The notes under the pieces were generated by a model. The model saw only the letters and a program-made list of their open reading frames with translations. It was not told the DNA's origin and did no database searches. A stretch of 64,000 bases of DNA from contig NZ_JAAFGS010000004.1 in assembly GCF_011090185.1 (NCBI RefSeq), forward strand, positions 641,608 to 705,607. Direction: 5' to 3'. Below, piece by piece: positions 7,065-15,069 of this stretch; position 1 is the first letter of the stretch; every line of letters begins with the position of its first letter. The stretch comes from Saccharibacillus alkalitolerans (GTDB lineage: Bacteria > Bacillota > Bacilli > Paenibacillales > Paenibacillaceae). A program made the translations under genes and the position numbers.

Positions 7065-8249
7065 ATGAACCTACAGCATCTCTATGCCGAACGGCTTAAC
7101 TTCAAATTCGATCTCGGCCTGCCGCACCGCGATATGGGCGCCTTCGAATACGCGAGCTGCGACGACGGCAGCATCGAGCTGTTTCCCGTCGGCGGCGACG
7201 GCGATTTTTTCGCCAACTGGATGACCGAGCTGTGGCCGCCCGATCCGCGCTACGGGGATCCCGGAGATCGTCGGCCTATTCTGCACCGCACGTTCCCGCA
7301 GCTCGGCGTCTACGACGAGCAGGTGCTGAACTTTCTGCTGTACACGCTGAACGCGACGCTGTCTCTTCCGCCGCTCTCGCCTTATCACGCCATGAACGAG
7401 CGGATGAAGCAGTACGCTTTTTTCCGGTTGGCCCGTTTGTCCGCTCTCTCTCCGGAGAATGCCGAGCGAAAAGACTCCCTGCGGGACTTCTTGTTCTGGT
7501 TCTATCTGTACGCCCATCCGGTGAACGGCGATACGTTGGAAGCTTTCTCGTTCCGCGGCGCCTCCGCTTCCGGGCAGGCCGAACTGATCCATACGGAATC
7601 CGGCGTCTCTGTACGGGACTACTTCCGGGCTTACCACGATTATTATGCCGAGCGTCATGAAGCGTTCGAAGAACGGCTGACGCTGGGACCGGAGGAGATC
7701 CGCGCCTGCGGGAACTTGACGCTTCTGCTGCTGGATGCCCTCGAAGGACGTCCGTCGACGGAGACGGATATGCCTATGCTGCCGACGCTTCCCGGACATC
7801 CGGAGCTGGACGCGGCGATCTCGCTGATCCATTCGCCCGGCGGGCTGCTGTCCGAGTATACCCGGGGCCGAAGCGCCGTATTCGAGGTCATGGGCAGGCT
7901 GTTTGAGACTTCCCCTTCGACAGACGATATGGTAAAAGAGACCTCCTCTATCGCGAACGACGGCGCGGCCCCCGCCCGGTCTTCCTACCACGATTATATC
8001 GCCGGCATGCTGCTGGACGATTATATCTGCTGCGTGCTGCATGTCGATTTCGACGAAATCTTCCGGCTGATCGCCCATTTCGAGCCTGCACCGGCGCTGC
8101 GCACGAAGATCGTCAGCAGTCTGTTCGCCGATACGATCTTTCTTCAGAAAAGGCTGCGGCAGCAGGGGATCGACCTTGTTTCGGATTACCCGGAGGTTAC
8201 CGCCTGCTTCGACGAAAACGCCCGGCGCATGTGGGGCGTACAGCGATAA
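7065..8249 (+). CDS. Uncharacterised 394-residue protein
   Basis: I do not recognise this protein. The frame has a strong GC bias at third codon positions like its neighbours, so it is very probably coding. I choose the ATG at 7065 because GGAG lies seven bases upstream; the frame is open further 5' but overlaps the rlmH side. It is soluble, acidic and largely helical in appearance, with many aromatic residues (for example FLFWFYLYAHP and YHDYIAGML), no signal peptide and no clear metal or nucleotide motif. It is convergent with the MmyB regulator and separated from it by a bidirectional terminator. It is transcribed toward oriC, as accessory genes here tend to be. Confidence 0.7.
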   Translation: MNLQHLYAERLNFKFDLGLPHRDMGAFEYASCDDGSIELFPVGGDGDFFANWMTELWPPDPRYGDPGDRRPILHRTFPQLGVYDEQVLNFLLYTLNATLSLPPLSPYHAMNERMKQYAFFRLARLSALSPENAERKDSLRDFLFWFYLYAHPVNGDTLEAFSFRGASASGQAELIHTESGVSVRDYFRAYHDYYAERHEAFEERLTLGPEEIRACGNLTLLLLDALEGRPSTETDMPMLPTLPGHPELDAAISLIHSPGGLLSEYTRGRSAVFEVMGRLFETSPSTDDMVKETSSIANDGAAPARSSYHDYIAGMLLDDYICCVLHVDFDEIFRLIAHFEPAPALRTKIVSSLFADTIFLQKRLRQQGIDLVSDYPEVTACFDENARRMWGVQR

Positions 8250-8299
8250 CGCAAAATGCTGCGCTTGTTTCCTCCCAACCTAATTTTTGTTTCCGCGCC

Positions 8300-8346
8300 A
8301 AAAAAGACGGCCGCTCCCCCCTCAGGGCGGCAGCGCCGTCTTTTTC
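8300..8346. terminator. Bidirectional terminator
   Basis: Arms A5GACGGC and GCCGTCT5 flank a GC-rich loop region. It serves both the 394-residue gene (plus strand) and the MmyB regulator (minus strand), which converge here. Confidence 0.85.
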
Positions 8347-8369
8347 GTTTCCGCTTAACTTCCCGTCAA

Positions 8370-9209
8370 TTATCCGCCCGTCTCCAGCAGCCTCTTCATT
8401 CTCTCCCGCGTCTCCGCGTCCAGCGGAAGATTGACGGTTACTTGAAGATCGGCGGAGTCGATCGCTTGAAGCGACAAATGGCCGAAGCGCAGGATGCCCG
8501 CCGTCGGATGCATCAGGCGCTTTTCTCCCTCCGGCGCATGCAGCACCTGATGCAGAGGCCACCATTCCCGAAACTCTCCGCTGCATGCCTGCAAATCTGC
8601 GATCATCTCTTCCCACCACGGATCTCCCGCCGCGTGCGCGTAATTGGCGCGAAACTGGGCCAGACGATGCCGCGCGTTTTGCTCCCACTGCTCGCCGAGC
8701 AGCCGACGCGCGTATTCGGTCGTGAACAAGCGCCAGATCGTGTTTCTTTCCCTGGCCGACATCGCTTCGTAATCGCCGAACACCAGAGCGGCCGCGCGGT
8801 TCCAGCCGACGATGTCCCAGCGCGCGTTCACCGCGAATGCGGGGCTGTCCCCCTGCCTGTCCAAAAACATCTGCAGAAGCGGGCTGACTTCAAGCTGGGG
8901 CTCGTGCCGCTCCGCCGGCGGATGTCCCGCGGCCAGCAGAAACAAATGCCGGCGCTCCTGCGGGTCCAGCCTCAGCGTGCGCGACAAGCTGTCCAGCACC
9001 TGGGCGGAGACTTGAATATCCCTTCCCTGCTCCAGCCAGGTGTACCAGTCCACGCTGATTCCCGCGAGCACGGCGACTTCTTCCCTGCGCAGCCCCTGGG
9101 TTCTTCGTCTTCCGCCGACGGGCAGACCGACCTGCTCCGGAGTCAGACGGGCCCGCCGGGTGCGAAGGAATTCCGCCAGCGGTTTGGTTTTTTTCGATTC
9201 TTCCCGCAT
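8370..9209 (-). CDS. Helix-turn-helix regulator with MmyB-like ligand domain
   Basis: This 279-residue protein has an N-terminal XRE helix-turn-helix (about 8-75; TQGLRREEVAVLAGIS followed by WYTWLEQGRDIQVS) and a C-terminal MmyB-like PAS-type ligand domain (about 100-265). The spacing and the GLRREEVA motif are characteristic of the MmyB family, whose members usually control a divergent oxidoreductase or hydrolase gene and can bind fatty acids. A GAGGAGG site precedes the ATG at 9209. Its divergent neighbour is the isochorismatase-family gene, which is the expected target. Confidence 0.92.
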   Translation of the reverse strand: MREESKKTKPLAEFLRTRRARLTPEQVGLPVGGRRRTQGLRREEVAVLAGISVDWYTWLEQGRDIQVSAQVLDSLSRTLRLDPQERRHLFLLAAGHPPAERHEPQLEVSPLLQMFLDRQGDSPAFAVNARWDIVGWNRAAALVFGDYEAMSARERNTIWRLFTTEYARRLLGEQWEQNARHRLAQFRANYAHAAGDPWWEEMIADLQACSGEFREWWPLHQVLHAPEGEKRLMHPTAGILRFGHLSLQAIDSADLQVTVNLPLDAETRERMKRLLETGG

Positions 9210-9341
9210 CTCTTCAACCCTCCTCGATCCGAATATCCCGGGAGTGCCGCTCCTAGGTTAACTTCCTCCCTCGCTGCCCCGCTTTTCCGGTTCTATACTG
9301 ATATCGTCATCATTATACCCGGATTACGAGGAGGAACACGA
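9210..9341. promoter_or_regulatory. Divergent control region between MmyB regulator and hydrolase
   Basis: A compact 132-base divergent region. It contains a quasi-palindrome GGAG-TGCCG-CTCC at 9241-9253 followed by TAGG, a reasonable operator candidate for the MmyB protein. A TATACT hexamer at about 9293-9298 could be the hydrolase -10, but I see no good -35 for it, which would suit an activator- or repressor-dependent promoter. Confidence 0.45.
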
Positions 9342-9953
9342 ATGAAAACGAACACGCAAAGCGCCGCCCCTTCCTCTACTCAGGAACAGGAACCGCTGCT
9401 CGAATGGAACAAGACCGCCCTGGTCGTTATCGATCTGCAGGGTTGGACGAAAGGCGTAGAGTATGCCCCTTATTCTTCCGAGACGGTCGTCGCGCGTGCC
9501 GCCGAGCTGGCCGAACGCTTCCGCGAAAAAGGCGCTTTTGTCGCTCTTGTGCATGTATCCAGCCGGGATTTTCGGGACATTCCCAAGCCCCGGCTCGACG
9601 CCTCGCCTCCGCCCATGAACCTGGAAGAAGGCTGGGACGATTTCCTTCCCGGACTCGGCCGGGCCGAGAGCGATCACGTCGTCGTCAAAAAGCAGTGGGG
9701 CGCTTTTCACGGGACGGATCTCGATCTGCAGCTGCGCCGCCGCGGGCTCGATACGATCGTCCTCTGCGGCATCGCTTCGGGCATCGGCGTCGACACGACG
9801 GCCAGGGAAGCTTTTCATCACGGCTACCGGATCATTTTCGCGATCGACGCCATGACCGGATTTACCCTGGCCGAGCACGAACACGTGCGCGATTTCATTT
9901 TCCCGAGAATCGGACGGATCCGCACGACGGAAGAGATTCTGCAGGTGAAATAA
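9342..9953 (+). CDS. Isochorismatase-family hydrolase lacking the usual cysteine
   Basis: A 203-residue alpha/beta protein of the isochorismatase-like superfamily. The catalytic Asp lies in ALVVIDLQ and the Lys in VVVKKQWGAF. At the nucleophile position the sequence reads GIASGIGVDTTAREA, where cysteine hydrolases have G-x-x-x-x-x-C-V-x-x-T-A; here it is Gly, as in EntB-type isochorismatases. It may therefore hydrolyse a vinyl ether or be a non-amidase variant. The start at 9342 has GAGGAGG upstream; the frame is open far upstream but antisense to the regulator. It is probably controlled by the divergent MmyB regulator. Confidence 0.88.
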   Translation: MKTNTQSAAPSSTQEQEPLLEWNKTALVVIDLQGWTKGVEYAPYSSETVVARAAELAERFREKGAFVALVHVSSRDFRDIPKPRLDASPPPMNLEEGWDDFLPGLGRAESDHVVVKKQWGAFHGTDLDLQLRRRGLDTIVLCGIASGIGVDTTAREAFHHGYRIIFAIDAMTGFTLAEHEHVRDFIFPRIGRIRTTEEILQVK

Positions 9954-9983
9954 TTGCGCTCCAACCGTTTCCGAACGTCATGC

Positions 9984-10029
9984 AAAAAGACGGCTCCTTC
10001 GCCCGCAAAGGCAGAAGCGCCGTCTTTTT
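9984..10029. terminator. Bidirectional terminator
   Basis: Arms A5GACGGC (9984-9994) and GCCGTCT5 (10019-10029) form a stem shared by the hydrolase (plus) and greA (minus) transcripts, which converge here. Confidence 0.85.
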
Positions 10030-10050
10030 CGTTTTTCTCTCGGATCTGCT

Positions 10051-10530
10051 TTACAGTCCCTTGATCTCCAACAGCTCGTACGCGATCGTGCCCATCGGCG
10101 CTTCCACGCTGATCTTGTCGCCGACCGCTTTGCCCATCAGCGCTTTGCCGAGCGGGCTCTCGTAGGAGATCTTGTTGTTCGCCACGTCCGCTTCGGCCGG
10201 GCCGACCATCTGGTACTCCAGCTGCTCGCCGAATTCGACGTCGTTCAGGACGACCGTCGAGCCGACGTGCACCGTATTGGAATCCATATGTCTCGCATCC
10301 ACGATGCGCGCTTTGGTCAGCATTTTCTCAAGCTGCAGAATGCGGGTCTCCATAAACGCCTGCTCGTCCTTGGCCGAATGGTACTCGCTGTTCTCCTTCA
10401 GGTCGCCGTAGCTGATCGCCAGCTTGATGCGCGCGGCCAGCTCTTTGCGCTTCACGTATTTGAGGTCGTCGAGCTCCGCCTGGAGCTTGTCGAACCCTTC
10501 CTGCGTCAATACTACTTCTTCGTCTGCCAT
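10051..10530 (-). CDS. greA: Transcription elongation factor GreA
   Basis: The 159-residue protein has the GreA N-terminal coiled coil (about 1-75; LTQEGFDKLQAELDDLK and ENSEYHSAKDEQAF with its acidic tip residues) and the FKBP-like C-terminal domain containing SPLGKALMGKAVGD. It rescues backtracked RNA polymerase by stimulating transcript cleavage in the secondary channel. I place the start at 10530 (MADEEVVLTQEG), with GGGGTGAG upstream; a longer frame exists but is not homologous. It is downstream of the DUF218 gene on the same strand, with a 76-base gap. Confidence 0.97.
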   Translation of the reverse strand: MADEEVVLTQEGFDKLQAELDDLKYVKRKELAARIKLAISYGDLKENSEYHSAKDEQAFMETRILQLEKMLTKARIVDARHMDSNTVHVGSTVVLNDVEFGEQLEYQMVGPAEADVANNKISYESPLGKALMGKAVGDKISVEAPMGTIAYELLEIKGL

Positions 10531-10606
10531 GCTTTTGCTCACCCCACTCGAGTTTCTTCCTTTTAAGTGTACTCCTTTTCCGCCCAACAATCGAATATTT
10601 CGCGTT

Positions 10607-11686
10607 TTAGACGCCGACCGAGCGATTTACCCACCAGAGCGCCAGCGCAATCAGGGCGAACATCAGCACGATCAGCCCGATCACCGCGATATGCCATTTA
10701 CGGTACATGGACAAAATGGCGATATATTCGCGGATAAACGCGTTCGGCAGATAGTAAAAAGCGGTCTTCGACCCGATGCCGTCCGCTTTAAGCCCCGCTT
10801 TGCGCGCATACACGCCGGCTCGGAACAGATGGAAGTTGTTGGTCGCGAATACGCAGGTGTACCGTCCTTCGCCGCTTTCCTCGTCCATGATCTTTTTGGA
10901 AAAAGCCATGTTCTGCAGCGTATTCACCGAACGGTCTTCCAGGATGATCCATTCGTCCGGAATCCCCTGCTCCAGCAAATAATTGCGCATGGCGGCGGCT
11001 TCGGAGATCATCTCGTCGGAACCTTTGCCGCCGGAGACGACGAATTTCGGAGGCACGTACGGCATCGCTTCCTGCTTCCGGTAAAAGGCGATGGCGCGCT
11101 TCAGCCGCCCGGCGAGCAGCGGCGTGACTTTGTCTCCCTTCAGTCCGGCGCCGAGCACGACGATGTAATCCCGCGGCGGCTTCGGACGCACCAGATTGTA
11201 CAGGATGCACGACACGAGGTAGCAGAGGAATACGAATCCCAGATACGCGGTGATCGTCGCGATCAAGACTACGGGCAGCGCCAACTCTTCGTGACCGGTC
11301 CAAAAAGGCGCCAGAATCAGCAGGCCCAGGTAAAGGAAGATCAATAAGCCGAGTCCCAGCGTCAGCAGGTTTTTCGGTTTAAAGCCTTCTTTCCTCCATA
11401 AAATGCGCGCGTTGTAGATCAGCCCCGCGCCGGTACCGATAACGAGCAGCGGCACCAGCACGATAAAGATCAGCGCTCCGAACACGGTCGCATAGCGCAC
11501 CGTGTCGATCTCGTCGGCAGCCCGAATCACGCTGATCATGAGCGAGAAGGCGAGCATCAGCAGACCGAGCGTCAGCAGCATGCCGACGCGGATCCGGCGC
11601 TTGTCGCGCAGGTAGCTGATCATAAAAGCAAACAGAACCAAAGCGGTCAATCCGTAGCTGAACACGTTAATAAAAAGGAAGTCCAT
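10607..11686 (-). CDS. YdcF/SanA-like membrane protein (DUF218)
   Basis: A 359-residue protein with about five N-terminal hydrophobic segments (residues 1-165), a DUF218 domain (about 175-320) and a C-terminal transmembrane helix (about 335-355). DUF218 motifs seen are VLGAGLKGDKVTPLLAGRL, VSGGKGSDE and the catalytic-like TNNFHLFRA. SanA/ElyC/YdcF proteins act in cell-envelope integrity; their biochemical activity is poorly defined. The architecture, multi-TM followed by DUF218, is the Gram-positive form. It lies between the htrA/CxxH pair and greA. Confidence 0.88.
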   Translation of the reverse strand: MDFLFINVFSYGLTALVLFAFMISYLRDKRRIRVGMLLTLGLLMLAFSLMISVIRAADEIDTVRYATVFGALIFIVLVPLLVIGTGAGLIYNARILWRKEGFKPKNLLTLGLGLLIFLYLGLLILAPFWTGHEELALPVVLIATITAYLGFVFLCYLVSCILYNLVRPKPPRDYIVVLGAGLKGDKVTPLLAGRLKRAIAFYRKQEAMPYVPPKFVVSGGKGSDEMISEAAAMRNYLLEQGIPDEWIILEDRSVNTLQNMAFSKKIMDEESGEGRYTCVFATNNFHLFRAGVYARKAGLKADGIGSKTAFYYLPNAFIREYIAILSMYRKWHIAVIGLIVLMFALIALALWWVNRSVGV

Positions 11687-11805
11687 CGGTTTAAAAGCTC
11701 CCTTTCGTCGCCGACCAAAGAGACCGTCCGCAAGTCCCGCTGCGCGGGATCAGGCGGGCGGCCCTTCGGCCGGTCGCGTATAATCGTTCTCCGGCGCGGG
11801 CTGCG

Positions 11806-11973
11806 CTAGACGACCAGCACTTCCGCCGGTTCTTCGCAGTGCGCGCACTTGACCGGCGGGTCCCAATCGGAGAACTCGGTCTCCTTCAGGTTCACCAGGT
11901 CCGGCGCGTCTTCGTATTCGTCCAAAAATTGTTCAAGCGCGGTCTCGATATGTTGTTTGCATACACAGTACAT
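11806..11973 (-). CDS. CxxH/CxxC zinc-ribbon-like small protein (BA_5709 family)
   Basis: A 55-residue protein translated from the ATG at 11973, preceded by GGGAGTG. It begins MYCVCKQHIE and contains KCAHCEEP near the C-terminus: a CxxH and a CxxC pair that could hold one zinc ion. This small family, of unknown function, is found between htrA and rlmH in Bacillus and relatives, and here it also directly follows htrA (24 bases). Length, motif order and position agree, so I am confident of the family. Confidence 0.85.
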   Translation of the reverse strand: MYCVCKQHIETALEQFLDEYEDAPDLVNLKETEFSDWDPPVKCAHCEEPAEVLVV

Positions 11974-11997
11974 GAATGACACTCCCGAATGTTAGTT

Positions 11998-13236
11998 TTA
12001 TTGATTCCCCGCCTCGGGCCGCTCCCCCAGCGTGACGGTGACCGTGTTCTTTTTGCCTTCGCGATAGTAGCTGATCTTCATCTTGTCGCCGATGTGCTTG
12101 CGCTGATACAGATATTTGCGCAGCATCAGGGTAGAGTCGATCGACTGGTTGTCGAAACCGACGATGACGTCGTTCAATCGGATGCCGGCATCTTTGGCGG
12201 GGCCGAGCGATTCCAGCACGACGACGCCTTTCTCGATGCTGCTCGGAAGCTTCAGCTCGTCGACCTGATCTTCGGCCATAGGCGCGTACGGATTGTTCAG
12301 ATCGAGCGAGTAGACGCCTAGGTACGGCCGGCTGATCTTGCCGCTCTTCAGCAGTTCGTCGGCCGTCGCCATGACCTGGTTGATCGGAATGGCGAAGCCG
12401 ATTCCTTCGACCCCCGCGCTGGCGATCTTCATCGTGTTGATGCCGATCAGGCGGCCGTCGAGATCGACCAGTGCGCCGCCGCTGTTGCCTTCGTTGATGG
12501 CCGCGTCGGTCTGAATCACCTGCTGTTCCCAGTCATAGACGCCGTCTTCGTTCAGCGAGACGGGCATCACTCTCTGGGGGTAGCTGACAATGCCCGAAGT
12601 CAGCGTATCGCCGAGCCCGAGCGGATTGCCGAGCGCGATGACCGTCTCGCCGAGGTCCAGGCGGTCGGAATCGCCGATCTGCGCGACGGCTTTGACTTTG
12701 CCGCCGTCGATCTCCAGCACCGCTACGTCGGTGATGATATCGGAACCGAGCAGCTTCGCTTTCAGGCGGGTGCCGTCGGTCAGCACCGCCTCCAGCTGCC
12801 CCGCCCCGGCGATCACATGCTGATTCGTGATGACATAAGCTTTGCCGCCCTGCTTCTCGAAGACGACGCCCGAACCGAGCGCCGCGTTCTCCAGCGAAGT
12901 GTCGCCCGCCGTCCGGTGGTTGACGATGCTGACGACCGAGGGCCGCACGGCGGCCGCGGCCTGCACGATCCGGTCGTACGGATCGCCCGAAGCGGAAGCC
13001 GAACCGAGCGCGGCAGCGTTCAGCCGCGGCAGCACCACGGCCGTGAACAGGCCGACCAGCAGCAGCACGGTCAACAGCGAAGCGAGCACCGCGCTGACCG
13101 CGGCGGTCCAGGCGCCGCCCGAGCGGCGTTCGTAGCCGCCGTAAGCGCCGCGTCTTCTTCCGCGGCGAGGACTTGTCTCGCTGAACCCGCGCCGGCGTCC
13201 GCTTCCGCCGTAGTATTCGTCATCAAACAGCCCCAT
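11998..13236 (-). CDS. htrA: HtrA-type serine protease with PDZ domain
   Basis: A 412-residue membrane-anchored protease (YyxA/HtrC-like). An RG-rich cytoplasmic tail is followed by a transmembrane helix (about 45-70), a trypsin-like domain with His in NQHVIAG, Asp in TDVAVLEI and Ser in GNSGGAL, and a C-terminal PDZ domain (about 310-400). It degrades or refolds damaged exported proteins. I prefer the ATG at 13236, nine bases after AAGGA, to the GTG two codons upstream. It follows the walRKHIJ genes, as in Bacillus, and is probably part of that envelope-stress operon. Confidence 0.95.
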   Translation of the reverse strand: MGLFDDEYYGGSGRRRGFSETSPRRGRRRGAYGGYERRSGGAWTAAVSAVLASLLTVLLLVGLFTAVVLPRLNAAALGSASASGDPYDRIVQAAAAVRPSVVSIVNHRTAGDTSLENAALGSGVVFEKQGGKAYVITNQHVIAGAGQLEAVLTDGTRLKAKLLGSDIITDVAVLEIDGGKVKAVAQIGDSDRLDLGETVIALGNPLGLGDTLTSGIVSYPQRVMPVSLNEDGVYDWEQQVIQTDAAINEGNSGGALVDLDGRLIGINTMKIASAGVEGIGFAIPINQVMATADELLKSGKISRPYLGVYSLDLNNPYAPMAEDQVDELKLPSSIEKGVVVLESLGPAKDAGIRLNDVIVGFDNQSIDSTLMLRKYLYQRKHIGDKMKISYYREGKKNTVTVTLGERPEAGNQ

Positions 13237-13435
13237 ATGCACCCATCCTTCTATCCGTGCATCCGCTCGCTGCGGGATCGGCTTCGATGCCGACCGTCCC
13301 GAGCGGCGGCTTCGGACGCTTTCTTTTTGCCCTAGTTATCCTCTATTCATTAAACCGATTGCCCGGCCGCCGACGCCGTCCGTTCGGAACGGCCCCGCCT
13401 GCGGGGCAGAGCCGGACCTGGCCGGCATTCCGCCT

Positions 13436-14257
13436 TCATTCCCCGGTCTTGCTCCCCACTTCGTCCCAAGGAGTCGGCATGTTCCAGTGCGTATCGCGCA
13501 GCTGGAACTCGCTGTCCTTAAAAAACACGCCGCAGTCTTCCATCGAGCATCTGACCGTCATCTTGGCGATGTCCATCATGTTGTGGTCGCGGCTGAGGTG
13601 GGCCAGATACGTGCGTTTCAAGCGGCCGTTGAGCAGCTCGCTGAGCGCTTCTCCCGCCGCGTTGTTGGACAGGTGACCGATGTCGCTCAGAATACGGCGC
13701 TTGATGTTCCACGGATAGCGGCCCATGCGCAGCATCTCGATGTCGTGATTCGATTCAAGCACCAGCACGTCCGAATCGTAGATCGATTCCTTGACCTTAT
13801 CGCTCATGTATCCGAGGTCCGTCGCCAGACTAAGCTTATGCATGCCGTCGTCGAACGTATAGCCGACCGGTTCCGCCGCATCGTGCGAGATGCCGAACGA
13901 GACGGCCCGCAGCGAACCGAAGTCCATCGCGGCGCCCGTTTCCATGATTTTGCGCTGCTCGGGCTCGATCTTCCCGACATGCTTCTCCATCGCTTCCCAC
14001 GTGCTCGCGTTGGCGTACACGGGAAGATTGTATTTGCGCGCGATCGCGCCGAGTCCCTTGATATGATCCGAGTGCTCGTGCGTGATCAGGATGCCGCTGA
14101 GATGCTCCGGCGACACGTCGCGCTCGCGAAACAGCTCCTCCAGTCTTTTTGCGCTCAGGCCCGCATCGACCAGCAGCGACGTGCCGCCCAGTTCGATGAC
14201 CGTGGCATTGCCCGTCGATCCGCTCGACAATACGGTAAAACGCATTCCCATACCCAT
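13436..14257 (-). CDS. walJ: WalJ/YycJ, MBL-fold metallohydrolase
   Basis: A 273-residue metallo-beta-lactamase-fold protein. The metal-binding motif THEHSDHIKGL is intact, and SSGSTGNATVIE near the N-terminus is typical of YycJ. Family members are proposed 5'-3' exonucleases linked to DNA repair and cell wall/replication coordination. The ATG at 14257 has AAGGAG at a 7-base spacing. It is the last gene of the wal operon, 26 bases after walI. Confidence 0.95.
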   Translation of the reverse strand: MGMGMRFTVLSSGSTGNATVIELGGTSLLVDAGLSAKRLEELFRERDVSPEHLSGILITHEHSDHIKGLGAIARKYNLPVYANASTWEAMEKHVGKIEPEQRKIMETGAAMDFGSLRAVSFGISHDAAEPVGYTFDDGMHKLSLATDLGYMSDKVKESIYDSDVLVLESNHDIEMLRMGRYPWNIKRRILSDIGHLSNNAAGEALSELLNGRLKRTYLAHLSRDHNMMDIAKMTVRCSMEDCGVFFKDSEFQLRDTHWNMPTPWDEVGSKTGE

Positions 14258-14283
14258 TTGTGTTCTCCTTCTCTCCTGCTGCT

Positions 14284-15024
14284 TCAGGGACTGATAACGT
14301 CGCCGCTTGCGCCCTGCACGTAGTAGACGCTGTACGAGGACGAATCGCCGTTCTCGACGGTGAAGCGCCAGACCGGCGCCGCCACCTGCGTCTCGGAATC
14401 GAATGTCTGGCCGTAGAAGCCGAGCACGATTTCCTTGACGACCGCCCCTTCGGGCAGGTAATTCTCGACCAGCGTGCCGAGCGCCTTCTGCGCCGGCAGC
14501 ACCTCCGTCGCCGCTCCCGCTTCTTGAATTTCCACGGGAGCTCCGAGATAGGCGGTGATCTTTTGGTCGGTATAAAAAAGTTCCAGGCTCGCGTTAAACA
14601 GCGGCCATTGATCTTCGAACAGCGGGTGCAGCGTGAACGATCCGTCTCCGCTGCCTCCCGCGGCGAACGCGTCGTAACTGTAATCCCCGATGTCCGGAAT
14701 TTCGGACCGCAGCGCCGCCGCGAGATCGCCGGGAGCGAAGATCAGCTTGCTGTCGGCCGGAGCGGCAAGCCGGACGGGACCGTCCGGAGTCTTATGCGTA
14801 TACCGGTACGAAATTTTCGGCAGGCTCGGCGTATCGGCGGGCACGGAGGTCAGCACCTGGATGTTCTTCTCTTCCATCGCGCGCTGCGTGCTTTCGCTCA
14901 GCGAGTCGAAGCCGAGGCTTGCGCCCTGCTGCTCGCGCACATCGTTCCAGAGCTGGTAACCCAGCACGAGATTCAGCAGCAAAAACGCATAGATCAAGAC
15001 GTTTTTGGCTCTTCCCCAATCCAA
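14284..15024 (-). CDS. walI: WalI/YycI, regulator of WalK
   Basis: A 246-residue single-pass membrane protein. One N-terminal helix (ALIYAFLLLNLVLGY-like, about residues 9-26) follows the family start MDWGRAKNVLI, and an extracytoplasmic YycI domain fills the rest. WalI and WalH form a membrane complex with WalK that restrains its kinase activity in Bacillus. Sequence beyond the helix is divergent, as is usual. Gene order walK-walH-walI-walJ supports the call. GGAGG lies upstream of the ATG. Confidence 0.92.
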   Translation of the reverse strand: MDWGRAKNVLIYAFLLLNLVLGYQLWNDVREQQGASLGFDSLSESTQRAMEEKNIQVLTSVPADTPSLPKISYRYTHKTPDGPVRLAAPADSKLIFAPGDLAAALRSEIPDIGDYSYDAFAAGGSGDGSFTLHPLFEDQWPLFNASLELFYTDQKITAYLGAPVEIQEAGAATEVLPAQKALGTLVENYLPEGAVVKEIVLGFYGQTFDSETQVAAPVWRFTVENGDSSSYSVYYVQGASGDVISP

Positions 15025-15069
15025 GCTTCGTCCCCTCCTTTCGCCCTGCCGCCGCTTCCCGGCGGTCCG

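Noticed and set aside
13391..13407. GC hairpin between htrA and walJ
   Set aside because: Seven-bp palindrome without a T-run in a GC-rich spacer; not enough to call a terminator or site.
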